Assembly: GCF_019279795.1 (NCBI RefSeq)
Contig: NC_056747.1
Coordinates: 1,003,109,432-1,003,173,431, forward strand
From: Protopterus annectens
Lineage: Eukaryota; Chordata; Ceratodontiformes; Protopteridae
DNA length: 64,000 nucleotides
Reading direction: 5' to 3'
Part shown: positions 12,140-22,625 of the stretch, piece after piece
Position numbering within the stretch: the first letter of the stretch is position 1
How the letters are laid out: the number at the start of each line of letters is the position of its first letter
Position numbers and translations under genes: made by a program
Notes under the pieces: generated by a model
What the model was told of the DNA's origin: nothing
Database searches by the model: none
What the model saw: only the letters and a program-made list of their open reading frames with translations

Positions 12140-12476
12140 AGGGTGGACTGCTCTCCCTCCAGCAGCAGACCTTTCACAAACAGTGAACCCCAGGGTTCAA
12201 TTCTTGGGCCACTCCTCTTTGGTATTTACTTCTTAGAGTTCAAAGCTACTGTTAATAATTTATGACTGACCATGTTTACAGATTACTTTAAACTTGATGC
12301 CATCATAAACTCCTCAGAGGACATCAAAATCCTGCAACAGGGCCTTTCTCAAACCAATAGTTTGTGTCAAAACTTTGGACTAAAACTAAATGCCAAGAAA
12401 TGTACAAGCAAGTCATCCTTTGTAGCTATCGCATTTTCAACACACCTTTAAAATTGATCTAATTGTCATGGATCTG
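12140..12476 (+). pseudogene. CR1 LINE, 5' part of a copy split by the provirus
   Basis: This carries the RT segment corresponding to SGVPQGSVLGPL, the FADD region (here FTDYFKLDAI) and the stretch LNAKKC. It matches the CR1 copy at 61350-61670 in order. The reading stops at ATCTG (12472-12476), exactly where the retroviral LTR begins. The next homologous base of CR1 is found after the provirus at 21547. Frameshifts show that this CR1 copy is itself dead. Confidence 0.85.
12472..12476. repeat. Target-site duplication, left copy (ATCTG)
   Basis: Five bases directly before the TG of the left LTR, repeated directly after the CA of the right LTR at 21547-21551. A 4-6 bp duplication is the footprint of retroviral integrase. 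Confidence 0.85.
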
Positions 12477-13208
12477 TGTTAAATAAAATCAAGAATTCAA
12501 TACACAGGAGGTTCAGATTCAAAAGTTTACTAGTGTACACCAGGAGGCAAAAAACGTACAAGTACAGAATTTTGTCTGACATGAAACAGGAAGCACACAA
12601 TTTTATATAGGTTTAACATTCAAGCTATGCCCACCTTATTGACGTGATATGTCACAGGGCATCTACATCACTTTAGCTTACAGTCTTGTATTCATTAAAT
12701 CTGCTGATGCTGTATATTTTAAAAAACTTTTTCTCTAGATACAATACGGCCTTGCTATCCAGCTGGTCAGACATAATGTCTTTCTGTAAAGTTACTTCTT
12801 CAAGGTTTCATATCAGTTTGAATACAATAGCAGATTGAGTCTTTTAATAATCTTCTTTGTTCTCTGTTACACTTTCCTACCAGCTGCGTGCTTATCTCAA
12901 TAACACATATACAAGGCCAAATCATTCCAACACGAAAGAGCAGAAGATTTCATTATTTCACACATTTAATTTCCTGACCCAGCAGATAATCACTTGTGAA
13001 AAGCATAAACATTAAAACTTGCTAAGCTAGCATTCTGCCAGGGTCAAAGGTCAGCTTTGCTTCAAGCCACACTGCAGTTTCAAAACTACTTACATTTACA
13101 CATGAATTAATCCTTACTGTTATATGATTAATAGAATAAAATGCATTATATACTACTTTGCTTTTAAACTAGCATTTCTCATATATTCAAATACACATTT
13201 TTCTAACA
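12477..13208 (-). repeat. 3' LTR of the provirus
   Basis: 732 bp, beginning TG and ending CA on the plus strand. It is the twin of 20816-21546. In the element's sense it starts TGTTAGAAA and ends TTTAACA. The polypurine tract abuts it at 13209-13218. Confidence 0.95.
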
Positions 13209-13218
13209 TTTTCCCCCA
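13209..13218 (-). other. Polypurine tract
   Basis: In element sense, TGGGGGAAAA lies immediately upstream of the 3' LTR. This is the expected primer for plus-strand DNA synthesis. Confidence 0.8.
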
Positions 13219-13314
13219 TATTAATACTTTTTATTCTATTTTGAAGTATGCATAGTGTCATTTCATCTCCTAACCTTTTCCACTTAGGATTTTCAGCTAG
13301 GTGAGTCATTCAAT

Positions 13315-14791
13315 CTATACTTCAGAAAAAATGTCATCTGAGATCAATTTTTCAATTTCAATATCTTGGTACAAAGATTCAGTAACAGATACATCAATAA
13401 AATCTTTGATTAATCTTTTCATGCAGGGAATTCCACAGCAAACACATGCTCCTATTAGGAGTATACCCACACAAATGGCAATCAGAATATTTATTAGGAT
13501 GGAACCCCATCCCCCCAAATAGATTCTGGAAAAAGTCCGTCAGTGGGTTTGGGCCTGGTTCCGTCATGGCTGATACTTGCTGAATTACCTCTAGGTGATT
13601 ATTGATTTCATGCCTGTTATCCGGTATGTACGCACAGCATTCTTCTTTGATAAGTGCGCACGTACCACCTCTTGCCGCTAGGGTAAAGTCAAGAGCCATC
13701 CAATTTTGTAGCACAACAGTTCTCATTGCATTCAGTTCATCAGTCACCAGTTCTAGGGCAGAAAAAGTTGCATTACTCATTACTTTGAGAAGTTTCGACA
13801 ACTTCCTCAGCTCCCAGATCGATTTGACTGCTCCATAGGCTGGGAATATTCCTGCCCAAGATATAACACTGTCACTCAAGTCCATATGAGTCAATTTGCT
13901 TTTGTCTTTTACTGAATTGTGGTCTTTCCAGCCAGCTTTGATCTTTCCAACTGGATTCACAGGTTTTTCAACTGGACCTTCAGGTTTTCGAGCTGCTTCT
14001 CTCACGTTTCGTATCTTACCCAAAGGTAATTCTGCAGTATGTCTTATTGCCGGAACAAAATAACCCAAAAAACAACTGCCGTACCAATTCTCAGGTAACC
14101 ATTTATATGCCTTTTTCCCACAAATAAAATAACAGTTTTCTACTTTAGTACTAATATGCATCAGCCCTGCATGAAACATTTTCTGATCTATAACTGACAA
14201 TTGTTTAAACAAAACTGGATTCTTGCGAATGTCATTCATGGTTGTTTTCAATGAGTTCAAATATGAGTCATAATTAGTATTGCAAAAAGTATTGCCATTA
14301 CTATTCTTAATGTAACATCGGTAAGATATGGTTATATTACAATTGCTCCAGCACACCTGGAGGGTATCATTTTTATAAAAACATACAATTCCTTTTTGTG
14401 TGACAGGTAAAAATAAAGCTATTTTGTCCTGTGATCTCACAGTTCCTGTATCGAAAAGTAAATTCTCCCAAGTCTCATTTATCCCCAAAGGGACAGCGGA
14501 CATTATCAGTCCTCCATACGCTGTTGGTATAGCTGTACAAACCCAGCAATTTGAAATGTTCATAGTCTCTGCATATACACGTTTCATGGCTAGGTATGTG
14601 TTAAAATTTGGATGCCAGTCTATAGACATTTCATCACGCCTTCCCACTTTCACTTGTGTGGTTGTGTGTAGGATAAACCACAACAAGAGGAAAATTGTCA
14701 CAATTACAGTCAATAAATGTACACTCAACAAAATGATTATGCAACATCTCTGGGGTTGTTCTAAATTTCTATTCGCTTTGTTTTTGGCCAT
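13315..14791 (-). pseudogene. env: Retroviral envelope gene (env), frameshifted before the membrane anchor
   Basis: The envelope glycoprotein mediates receptor binding (SU) and membrane fusion (TM) in this family. The first 465 codons (14791-13394) show a hydrophobic leader at residues 16-41, CWVC at 82-85 (the SU isomerase-type motif of gammaretroviral envelopes), several N-glycosylation sequons, a hydrophobic GIFPAYGAV stretch that may be the fusion peptide, and CALIKEECC at 378-386 (CX6CC, the TM partner of CWVC). After NLFGG a single-base shift at a G-run (about 13505-13520) moves the membrane-spanning segment (ILIAICVGILLIGACVCC) and cytoplasmic tail into the frame 13518-13315. I see no canonical RXXR furin site between SU and TM. 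The start overlaps the end of pol by 23 bp, as is usual. Confidence 0.92.
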
Positions 14792-16031
14792 CTCGGTCTG
14801 GTTGTGTATCAGTCACAAAGTTTTTATCAAGTTGAAAGTTCTTTACCGGTTTACAATGTGTCAAATTAACCCAGGGCGTCCTCTCGGCCACTCTGACTGC
14901 AGTAGGCGTTGCCAACAGAACCTGGTACGGTCCTTTCCACTTTGGACTCACCCAATTCTTCCTTTTCGTCACTTTCAGCCAAACGTATGTCCCAGGAGCC
15001 AAGACTGCTTCCACCGGTCTGGTCTGTTCCTTATCTGAAAAAGAGTTAAACTGCAAAACAGATTTATTTGTTAACAGTTTCCTCATATAACTAGCTAATG
15101 AACTGTCAGCCTCTTGCTCTGCAGGCATGAGAGCTTTCCACTGAGGCACATAATATGCTCTCCCAAAAAACATTTCAAAGGGAGTCAAACCCTTTACATT
15201 TGGAACCGTTCTCATACTCAGCAGTGCCAAAGGCAGACAGTATATCCAATTCTTTTGGGTTTCCTCTACTAGCTTCCTAAGCTTATTTTTGAGGGTACCA
15301 TTGTACCTTTCCACCAGTCCTGCTGACTGTGGGTGGTAGGCACAATGGTTCTTTAAGGAGATACCAAAAAATCTCCCAAGTTGGTGGATTGTCTGGTTTA
15401 CGAAATGTGTGCCGTTGTCACTATAAATCCTTTCCAGAATGCCAAATCTAGGGATTATCTCTTTTATCAGGGCTTTCGCCACTGTTGCTGCATCTGGGTT
15501 TTTGGTTGGAAAAGCTTCTACCCATTTGGAAAACATGTCTACAATAACTAAACAAAACTTTTTCCCTTCATATTTATTCAATTCTATGAAATCCATACAA
15601 ATAGTATGGAACGGATATGGTGGTATAGGAAAACTTCCTTGCTTGGTTTTAAATGCCCCTTGTGCATGATGCTTGTTACAAGTATGACAAGCTGCACCAA
15701 ATTTTTGTGTATAATTTGTGAATCCGTATATTTGGAATATTCGGTTTACTAACTGTACTATCCCCCCTTTTGAGACATGGCATTGCCCATGGCTCAATAA
15801 AGCTGCATATCTAAATAAATTAGATGGCAATATTGGTTTTCTTTCTTTGGAAATGTACAGTCCATTCTCAAGAATTGCACCTCGTTTTACCCATTTTAGT
15901 TTTTCTGCTTTTGTAGTAAGCGTCTGCATTGTTTTTAACATGTCTAAATCTAAAATCTCAGAGGGTTGTAATTCCTTATTTAAAAGTAAAGTTTCTGAGT
16001 CTGAGGCTGCTTGCTTTGCAGCTGCATCAGC
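14769..16031 (-). pseudogene. pol: Retroviral integrase, 3' part of pol
   Basis: Integrase joins viral DNA to the host genome. In the 390-codon open stretch 15941-14769 the HHCC zinc domain is H51, H55, C85 and C88. The catalytic triad is D117 (CMDF), D175 (YSDNG) and E211 (GLVERYNG), with D35E spacing. A GPY/F module (KWKGPYQV, about 335-341) lies in the C-terminal DNA-binding domain and is typical of gamma- and epsilonretroviruses. This domain is intact. The frame is continuous with RNase H upstream except for one TGA at 16034-16032. The last 23 bp overlap env. Confidence 0.93.
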
Positions 16032-17138
16032 TCATGCATTGCCTTTTGAAATCTTATTGTGCTGTTTCGTATGAGCTACACATTTACAAATAGCTACTTT
16101 GGTAGGTAACTGAATAGATTCTAATAATTCCAAAATAAATTGAGCATGATTAATAGGTTTTCTACTAGATGTTATCATTCCTCTATTTTTCCATTGTTGT
16201 GCAAATACATGTACTGTAGAAAAAGCATACTGACTATCAGTATATATGTTCGCACACTTGTTTTTTGCTAAAGTACATGCCCTCGTCAAAGCTATCAATT
16301 CTGCTGCTTGTGCAGATAAGTTGTGTGGTAAGGATTGAGCTTCTAAAATTTCAGTGTCTGTAACTACTGCATACCCTACCAGATTCTTCCCTGTAGGACC
16401 CCTTCTGCATGAGCCGTCCATGTAATATGTCACCTCGGCATTATCCAAGGGCATATCTGTGAGATCTTGTCTAGGTAAAGCTAACTGTTTAATTTCCTGC
16501 AGGCAGCTGTGTGGTGTGCCCTCCGCAGGAGTTGGAAGTAATGTTGATGGATTCAATGTCGTACATCGTTCAATTGTCATATGAGGTTGGCTCAGCAGTA
16601 TAGTCATACACGAAAGATGTCTAGCAGGGGAAAGGTATGCCACTTTTTCTTGCAGTAAAATTATTGCAACTGCATGAGGCACTCTCAATGTGAGAGGGTG
16701 GAATAATACCACTGGAGCCGAAGCCTGTACTGCCATCGCAGCTGCAACTACTGCTTGTACACAGTGTGGCAAAGATCTCACCACTGGATCTAACTGTGAT
16801 GAATAATAGGCTATGGGGCGTTGCTTATCCCCACGTTGTTGCGTCAATACTGATGTCATATATCCTTGCTTACAATCTATGGTCTGAAAGAATCGTTTAT
16901 GATAATTTCGAAGTCCTAAAATTAATGAAGAAGCTATCAACTGCTTCAACCTGCAGAAAGCCGTTTCTGCTTCAGGTGTCCATTGTAAGATATATTGTGC
17001 TGCCATTGGTGTCTTATATATCAAGTCAGTCAGTGGAGCAGATTCCAAAGCATAATTTGGTATCCAGCTCCAACAAAAATTAGTTGTACCTAAGAAAGAC
17101 ATCATTTCTTTCTTGGTTGTTGGTTTGGGTGCTTGCAA
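16032..17138 (-). pseudogene. pol: RT connection and RNase H domain of pol
   Basis: This follows the RT palm after a frameshift. The connection domain carries the thumb-type FLGTTNFCWSWIPNY and the tether-like QRPIAYYSSQLDP. RNase H shows YYMDGSC (D241), AAELIALT (E280) and IYTDSQYAF (D301). The fourth catalytic Asp (ADAAAK) lies just beyond the in-frame TGA at 16034-16032, so the domain is cut before its last acidic residue. The length and order match a gammaretrovirus-type pol. Confidence 0.92.
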
Positions 17139-18139
17139 GATTGCTGTTTTTCTTTCCTCATCTAGTATTCTACCTTCATTGGATATTACATATCCTAGGT
17201 ATCTAACTTGTTTTCTCCAAAGTTTAACTTACTTTTGTTTACTTTGTGTCCTTGTGTTGCTAAAAATTTCAATAATGCTACAGTATCCTCCCTGCACTGT
17301 TGCTGGGTGGGGGCTGCTAGCAAGATGTCATCTACGTAAAGTAGAATTTGACTACCCCCCGATGGGGTAAACCCTGCCAGGTTGCTAGCCATTTCTTGTG
17401 CAAATATTGTTGGGCTCTCACAATATCCCTGTGGTAGTCGAGTATACGTATACCTTTTACCCTGAAATGTAAATGCAAACCAATATTGACTATCAGGATG
17501 TATAGGTACTGAAAAGAAAGCATTGCTAATATCTACCACAGAGAAATACTTCTGTTGCGGTTCTAAATCGTTTAACAAAGTATGTGGGTCTGGCACCGTA
17601 GGTGCTCTAGGTCTTACTGCATTATTTACAGCTTGTAAATCTTGTACCATCCGCCATTCCCAGTTTGCTTTTTTAACAGGAAATAGGGGTGTATTACATG
17701 GTGAATCAGGAGATTCTACCAGTACTCCTTCTTTGAGTAATGCTGCTATTATAGGCTTAATTCCTATTTCTTCATCCTTTCTCAAAGGGTATTGTCTTTT
17801 CTGTGGTCTAAAAGCTGACTTTGGGGTTATTGTAACTGGTCCTGCTGTTCGAATAAGTCCTACATCTGACTTGCCTGTTGACCAAAGAGTTGTTGGAATT
17901 TCACATAAGGCCTTTTCTTCTTCTTCTTCTAATAAGAATGCTAATCAGCTGTCCTCGCTAGATTGCAAGTGTACAGCTGGATGTGTCTATGTCAACCAAT
18001 TCAGTTTTTGTTTTTGTATCCCTTGTTCTGATAGTTCTAAATCAGTCTGTTTCTCCCATCTTGTTACTTTTTCTCCTAAGTCTGTCCATTTGATACTTTT
18101 ATTCTTTGTCAAGCTGACATGTGGTAACCGATTTGATCT
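17139..18139 (-). pseudogene. pol: Reverse transcriptase domain of pol, interrupted
   Basis: RT copies the RNA genome into DNA. The 17785-17195 stretch shows the fingers (SPCNTPLFPVKK), the first catalytic Asp (VVDISNAFF, D85), LPQGYCESPTIF (117-128) and YVDD (150-153). Upstream, 18139-17786 is in the same frame as both pro and RT and reads to FRPQKRQYPLRKDEE, the usual RT entry. It is broken by TAG at 17989-17987 and TGA at 17947-17945, besides the TAA at 18142-18140 that ends the protease frame. At about 17225-17200 an extra base in an A-run shifts frame before the RYLGYVIS segment. Confidence 0.93.
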
Positions 18140-18964
18140 TTACAATGCAAGGAATTCTTGAGGTAATAAACAGCTGACTACACTGTTCCCCTCAGTATCC
18201 CAGTACAAGGTACGCAATACTAGTCTAGTTGCACGATTTCTAAACAATTCTTGCTCATACTCTCTATCAGGTCCTGGTGTAGTACAGTAGTATAGAGTAC
18301 AGTGTAACAAATGTTGTCGATCAGTGTCAAGGGAGGGGGCTTTACTGATGGCTACATTCATCAGTTCCTTGGTTACTGCCCCTGGACCAGTCGTGACTAG
18401 GTCCTGGCTGTACCAGTAAAAAGTTTCACCCTCCGATCGCGCTACAAAGGTATCCATTTGTCTCTGTGCCTCCATACCTTGTACAGTTGGAACTACTGCT
18501 ATGCCAAATATCTGCATAAGGTCCCTGCCCAATAGGTTTACTGGACACTTTGCAGAAACAACAATTTTACTTCTCTGGGTCATACCTGAAACAGGGTCAG
18601 TTATTGCTATATCATGGGAAAGTGGTTCCCTATATAGCTGTCCGTTTGCTGCTTTCACTAATATATAATCAGGTGATTCGGAATGTTCTGTTAACTTGGA
18701 GGGGTGTATCAAAGTCCGTGACGCTCCTGAGTCACACAGGAATTTGACTTCTCTTCCCTCCACCAGAAGTGTAACTTTCGGTTTCGTATCTGCTAAGTAA
18801 ATCTCTAAACTCAATAATGCTAAGTCCAAAATTTCATTTTCTTCATCCTCCATATCTACTTGCACTTCCTCTACTCTTTCTATCACATTTACATTTGGTT
18901 TTTGTTTATTAACTTTTCCTGATGATTTCTGACTTTCACATGATGTATCCTCACTATCATATAG
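18140..18964 (-). pseudogene. pro: Retroviral aspartic protease (pro), 5' part of pol
   Basis: The protease matures Gag and Gag-Pol. Numbering from 18886, the active-site loop FLCDSGASRTLIH has the catalytic Asp at residue 52. The C-terminal conserved NLLGRDLMQIFGI lies at 117-129. It has no own start: the frame is that of gag, entered through the TGA at 18967-18965, as in gammaretroviruses where pro-pol is made by stop suppression. The open frame runs on past the protease fold to a TAA at 18142-18140, which in an intact element would be sense and lead into RT. Confidence 0.93.
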
Positions 18965-18967
18965 TCA
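18962..18967 (-). promoter_or_regulatory. gag/pro boundary stop in a UGA-CUA context
   Basis: The gag reading frame ends with TGA, followed directly by CTA, and the protease continues in the same frame. UGA followed by CUA is a known readthrough-promoting context in animal and viral mRNAs. Use here is an inference from frame continuity and position. Confidence 0.6.
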
Positions 18968-20399
18968 GTCCTCATCTCCCTTATCTTCTGAAATTACCTT
19001 TTTGTTTTGCTTACATTCCCTTGCTAGATGTCCCTTTTTCCCACACTTGAAGCATTCACCTCCCTTTTTTCTCTCTTCAAAATCTTCTGATCGTTTGTCA
19101 GACTGTTTGTTTCCCTGGGTATTTTTCTTGCCCTTTTTACCTGACTGTAATACAAATACTTCAGCTCTGTCTTCAGCAGTGAAGACTTACGCCTTCTTTT
19201 TCTTTTTACTATTAAAATGTCTTTCAGCATGTCTAGCGTATTCGAGTAAGGCTTGTAGCCTCCCTGTTCGATGGTCTATCATATGCTTCTTAATGAAGCT
19301 ACTAATAGGTGCAATGCAACCTTTCAAAAATGCATTTTTCAATTGTTGTTCATAAGGGGAATCATTTGTTTGGTTCTCAGGAACCGACATACCGCTATGA
19401 CTATTAAAACATTCTAATAATCTAGCATAGTACCCATCTATTGTCTCATTTTCCTGTTGTATGCATTGATTAATGCAAGTCCAGTCTGCTCTAGGTTTCC
19501 ATTTCTCAGAGATTCGGTCTGTTAGACCTTTTACTCTGTTGTCTAACTCTGTGTCACTATATGGGAGTGGTCTAAGCTCTGCATTACGAGGATTCCAGGT
19601 GCCACAAATCATGTGCCAATCTGGACCTATAATTTGTCTTACTACTTTTTCTACTTCTTCCCCATTCGAGTGGTAACTCAATCTCATGCCTTGTAAATCT
19701 TCTAAAAATTTCGTAAAATTAACTTTCGGATGGGGGATTCCCTCAGTAGCCTTCCGGATATCCTCCAGTGTCCATGGTCTATATACTAAGAGTGTTAGGT
19801 CCTGCCCTTCCTGTCCTGCCTGAGGATTTGGAACTTCTATAAGTGGGCATATTTCTTCCTCACTTTCATCCTGTAGATTTCTCTCTATTTGATATAATTC
19901 TGTGTCCCTATGTGTTTTACGTGTTCGGGACCTAGTTTCAATAGGATCTCTAACAAATGGTTGTGGTCTTCCTGAAACTTCAGGATAACGCGGAGGCGGA
20001 CCAGCCTGTCCACTCGCTTTCATATCCTGAAAAGGGTAAGGGAGGGGGCAAGGGAGGAGGAGGAGGAGGAGCTGTTGCTATTACCAAGTTATTATCCCCT
20101 TTGTCTAAACATAATGTTTTTGAATTTTTAAGCTTCTGTTCTCTACGATTTGCTTCCTCAATCCACCTGTGTGCTTGAGGAATGCCTAGTTGGCGTTGCT
20201 TTTTTGCCTGACCTCCCGCATCAGGTTTAAGCTGTTTAAGGAGTTTAACTAGTGAAGTTTTATCTAGTTTACCATCAAATTCATATTTGTTAACCCATTT
20301 CGTATAATACCTAACATTATCGGAACATTGTGATTGCATGTATTTTGCGTCTTCGGTTAGGGGCGGATCTTGCGATGTTTTAGTGCACTGATTACCCAT
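18965..20399 (-). pseudogene. gag: Retroviral gag (matrix, PPxY region, capsid, nucleocapsid), broken
   Basis: Gag assembles the particle. The start is chosen at 20399 because MGNQC gives a myristoylation signal, although an upstream in-frame start exists at 20444. Matrix runs to a proline-rich stretch at about 20090-20040, where a frameshift moves the rest into the frame of 20023-19187. PPRY (19996-19985) is a PPxY late-domain motif. Capsid shows a major-homology-like QQENETIDGYYARL. The KKKKK segment is followed by TAA (19189-19187). Beyond it, in the same frame, lies one CCHC knuckle, CFKCGKKGHLAREC (19054-19013), and the terminal TGA at 18967. So there is one frameshift and one premature stop. 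Confidence 0.92.
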
Positions 20400-20794
20400 G
20401 TCAAAGAAAATGTTACGCAACCCTTTTTTATCACGTGATATCAAGTTCTCATTTCCTGTTCACAATTTATCTAGAATAACTGCCTACCTTATTCTGTTAC
20501 CCTGATCTATGACCAAATATACAGTACTTCCTTTTGTCCCTGATCTGCAAAACAAATCTTGACAACAATATACTGTAACCTAGTCCCTGATCTAAAACAG
20601 AAAAAAGGCAAATTCTTCCTACCTGAGCCTCCGGTATTGAACTGTCCAATGGCCACAGATCAGAAAGTGGCCAGCCTCTTTAAACGACAATTCAGTCGGA
20701 GGTCTTTTCACCCAAGAAGAACCGTTTTGGTGAGTTCTCCTGCGCAGTATTCGACCACTGGTAGACTCTGATCTGCAGCTGTCTGAGGGAATTT

Positions 20795-20812
20795 TCCGGC
20801 TCAGAAGGACCA
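20795..20812 (-). other. Primer binding site, best match tRNA-Tyr
   Basis: Three bases inside the 5' LTR, element-sense TGGTCCTTCTGAGCCGG is complementary to the 3' end of vertebrate tRNA-Tyr as I know it (...CCGGCTCGAAGGACCA), except for one extra T. The CCA complement (TGG) is intact. Confidence 0.6.
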
Positions 20813-20815
20813 AAC

Positions 20816-21546
20816 TGTTAAATAAAATCAAGAATTCAATACACAGGAGGTTCAAATTCAAAAGTTTACTAGTGTACACCAGGAGGCAAAAAACGTACAA
20901 GTACAGAATTTTGTCTGACATGAAACAGGAAGCACAAAATTTTATATAGGTTTAACATTCAAGCTATGCCCACCTTACTGACGTGATATGTCACAGGGCA
21001 TCTACATCACTTTAGCTTACAGTCTTCTATTCATTAAATCTGCTGATGCTGTATATTTTAAAAAACTTTCCTCTAAATACAATACGGCCTTGCTATCCAG
21101 CTGGTCAGACATAATGTCTTTCTGTAAAGTTACTTCTTCAAGGTTTCATATCAGTTCGAATACAATAGCAGATTGAGTCTTTTAATAATCTTCTTTGTTC
21201 TCTGTTACACTTTCCTACCAGCTGCGTGCTTATCTCAATAACACATATACAAAGCCAAATCATTCCAACAGGAAAGAGCAGAAGATTTCATTATTTCACA
21301 CATTTAATTTCCTGACCCAACAGATAATCGCTTGTGAAAAGCATAAATATTAAAACTTGCTAAGCTAGCATTCTGCCAGGGTCGAAGGTCAGCTTTGCTT
21401 CAAGCCACACTGCAGTTTCAAAACTACTTACATTTACACATGAATTAATCCTTACTGTTATATGATTAATAGAATAAAATGCATTATATACTACTTTGCT
21501 TTTAAACTAGCATTTCTCATATATTCAAATACACATTTTTCTAACA
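20816..21546 (-). repeat. 5' LTR of the provirus
   Basis: 731 bp, element-sense TGTTAGAAA to TTTAACA. By eye it differs from 12477-13208 at about 13 substitutions and one indel. It holds the presumed U3 promoter, with the TATA box at 20948-20940. Confidence 0.95.
20940..20948 (-). promoter_or_regulatory. Candidate LTR TATA box
   Basis: TATATAAAA in element sense, about 600 bp into the LTR. This leaves some 125 bp for R and U5. The same motif is at 12609-12601 in the 3' LTR. No AATAAA is seen downstream, so the polyadenylation signal is unclear. Confidence 0.45.
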
Positions 21547-22330
21547 ATCTGGAACCTATGTAGACAATAAACTGTCTTTTGATCACTATGTATCCACTAT
21601 TGTAAGAAAGTCCTTTTTCCACTTTTGTAAGAAAGTCCCTTTTTACTTCACAGTTTATTACTAAGAGTATGATATCCAAGTCCAGGGATGTGATGATTCC
21701 ACTGCATTCTGAATTCATGAAGCCGATCGAGTATAATACCCCCCTTCCTTATGAACGTCTTCAAGCATCTGACACAACTTGAATTCCCACAGTGCTTTCT
21801 TCCTAAAAAAATTAAGGGTCTAAATAATAAAAATTATGTTGACCATCTCAAAGCCTTGTCTTTCTTTTCATTATTATACAGGCTACTGAGAGGCGATCTC
21901 TGCTTTGCATACAGAGCCTCAACAAACTCTACCCTGACAGATCTACTCTATATTTGCAAGTCTAATATGGGCATAAACACCCACTCAAGGCATCTCAATC
22001 TCTTTTACAACACAAATGGAACATATTGAAGGGAGAGATATGTATCACAGAGAATACCACTTCTTTGGAATCACCTTTCTTTCCACGTAAAGCAAAGCAC
22101 TTCTCTTGCACTTTTCAAACATAACTTGGATGAATGGATGGGTAACTACAAATGCACCCTTGCTTTAGTACTCCTGTCCCATGGATAGTGGTAGCAAGTA
22201 CATTTTCTGCTTACCTCTGGGTTATTTGCACTTAAAATATAAGGGCTAAAACTTAATAGGAATGAATGGCTAGACTTCTGAAGATCCTCATGGATAATAG
22301 CCTAGTAAGATGCTATGAACCTATAATCTG
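21547..22330 (+). pseudogene. CR1 LINE, 3' part of the copy split by the provirus
   Basis: This resumes the CR1 translation at GTYVDNKLSFDHYV (compare GTQVDSDLSFDTHI in the better copy) and continues through KIKGLNNKNYVDHLKALSFFSLLYRLLRGDLCFAY to the C-terminus (DEWMGNYKCTLALV). The 3' UTR ends near 22330 with 'tgctatgaacctataat', the CR1-type tail. The first five bases are the ATCTG duplication. Confidence 0.87.
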
Positions 22331-22394
22331 AGAGGAGTCAGTAGAGATGATTTTGGTAGTCTGTAAGAATGCCCCACCCGATACCTCCCACTGA

Positions 22395-22625
22395 AGGCAT
22401 ACTGAGCATGGCTTTCTAGTACTAGGTCCTGAGGCAGACCAATGACATATTGGAGGCATTATATCTCAGCCCAGCTGGGAATGTCTTTGCATCCCATGTA
22501 ATGAGAGAGAGAGACTCTTGCTGGAGATGGCGAATTCTGGCCTTCTCTGGGTAGCATCCATCATCATAACTTGCATCAGAAAAGTAGTTTAGAAAATGGG
22601 TGGATGGAAATTTCTGTCATGGGAC
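22395..22625 (+). mobile_element. 3' end of an RTE-type LINE (fish Rex3/Expander-like), decayed
   Basis: The order of short phrases (ggtcctgaggcagacc, tggaggcattatatctc, agctgggaatgtctttg, gagagagactcttgctg, then a 'gatggatgg'-type tail at 22605-22620) follows the C-terminus and 3' tail of RTE-clade LINEs common in fishes. Only the last 230 bp are present. The assignment is from memory of the family pattern. Confidence 0.55.

Larger units (their letters stand above)
12477..21546 (-). mobile_element. Endogenous retrovirus, class I (gamma/epsilon-like), complete but defective provirus
   Basis: A 9,070-bp provirus on the minus strand: LTR, tRNA primer site, gag, pro, pol, env, polypurine tract, LTR. 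It is flanked by ATCTG duplications inside a CR1 LINE. Class I features seen are a gag-pro-pol in one frame separated by a stop codon, a GPY/F module in integrase, a CWVC motif in SU with CX6CC in TM, env overlapping the end of pol, and one CCHC knuckle. The LTRs differ at about 13 of 731 aligned sites plus one indel (counted by eye), so insertion is fairly recent. Lesions in gag, pol and env make it non-functional as it stands. Confidence 0.97.
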
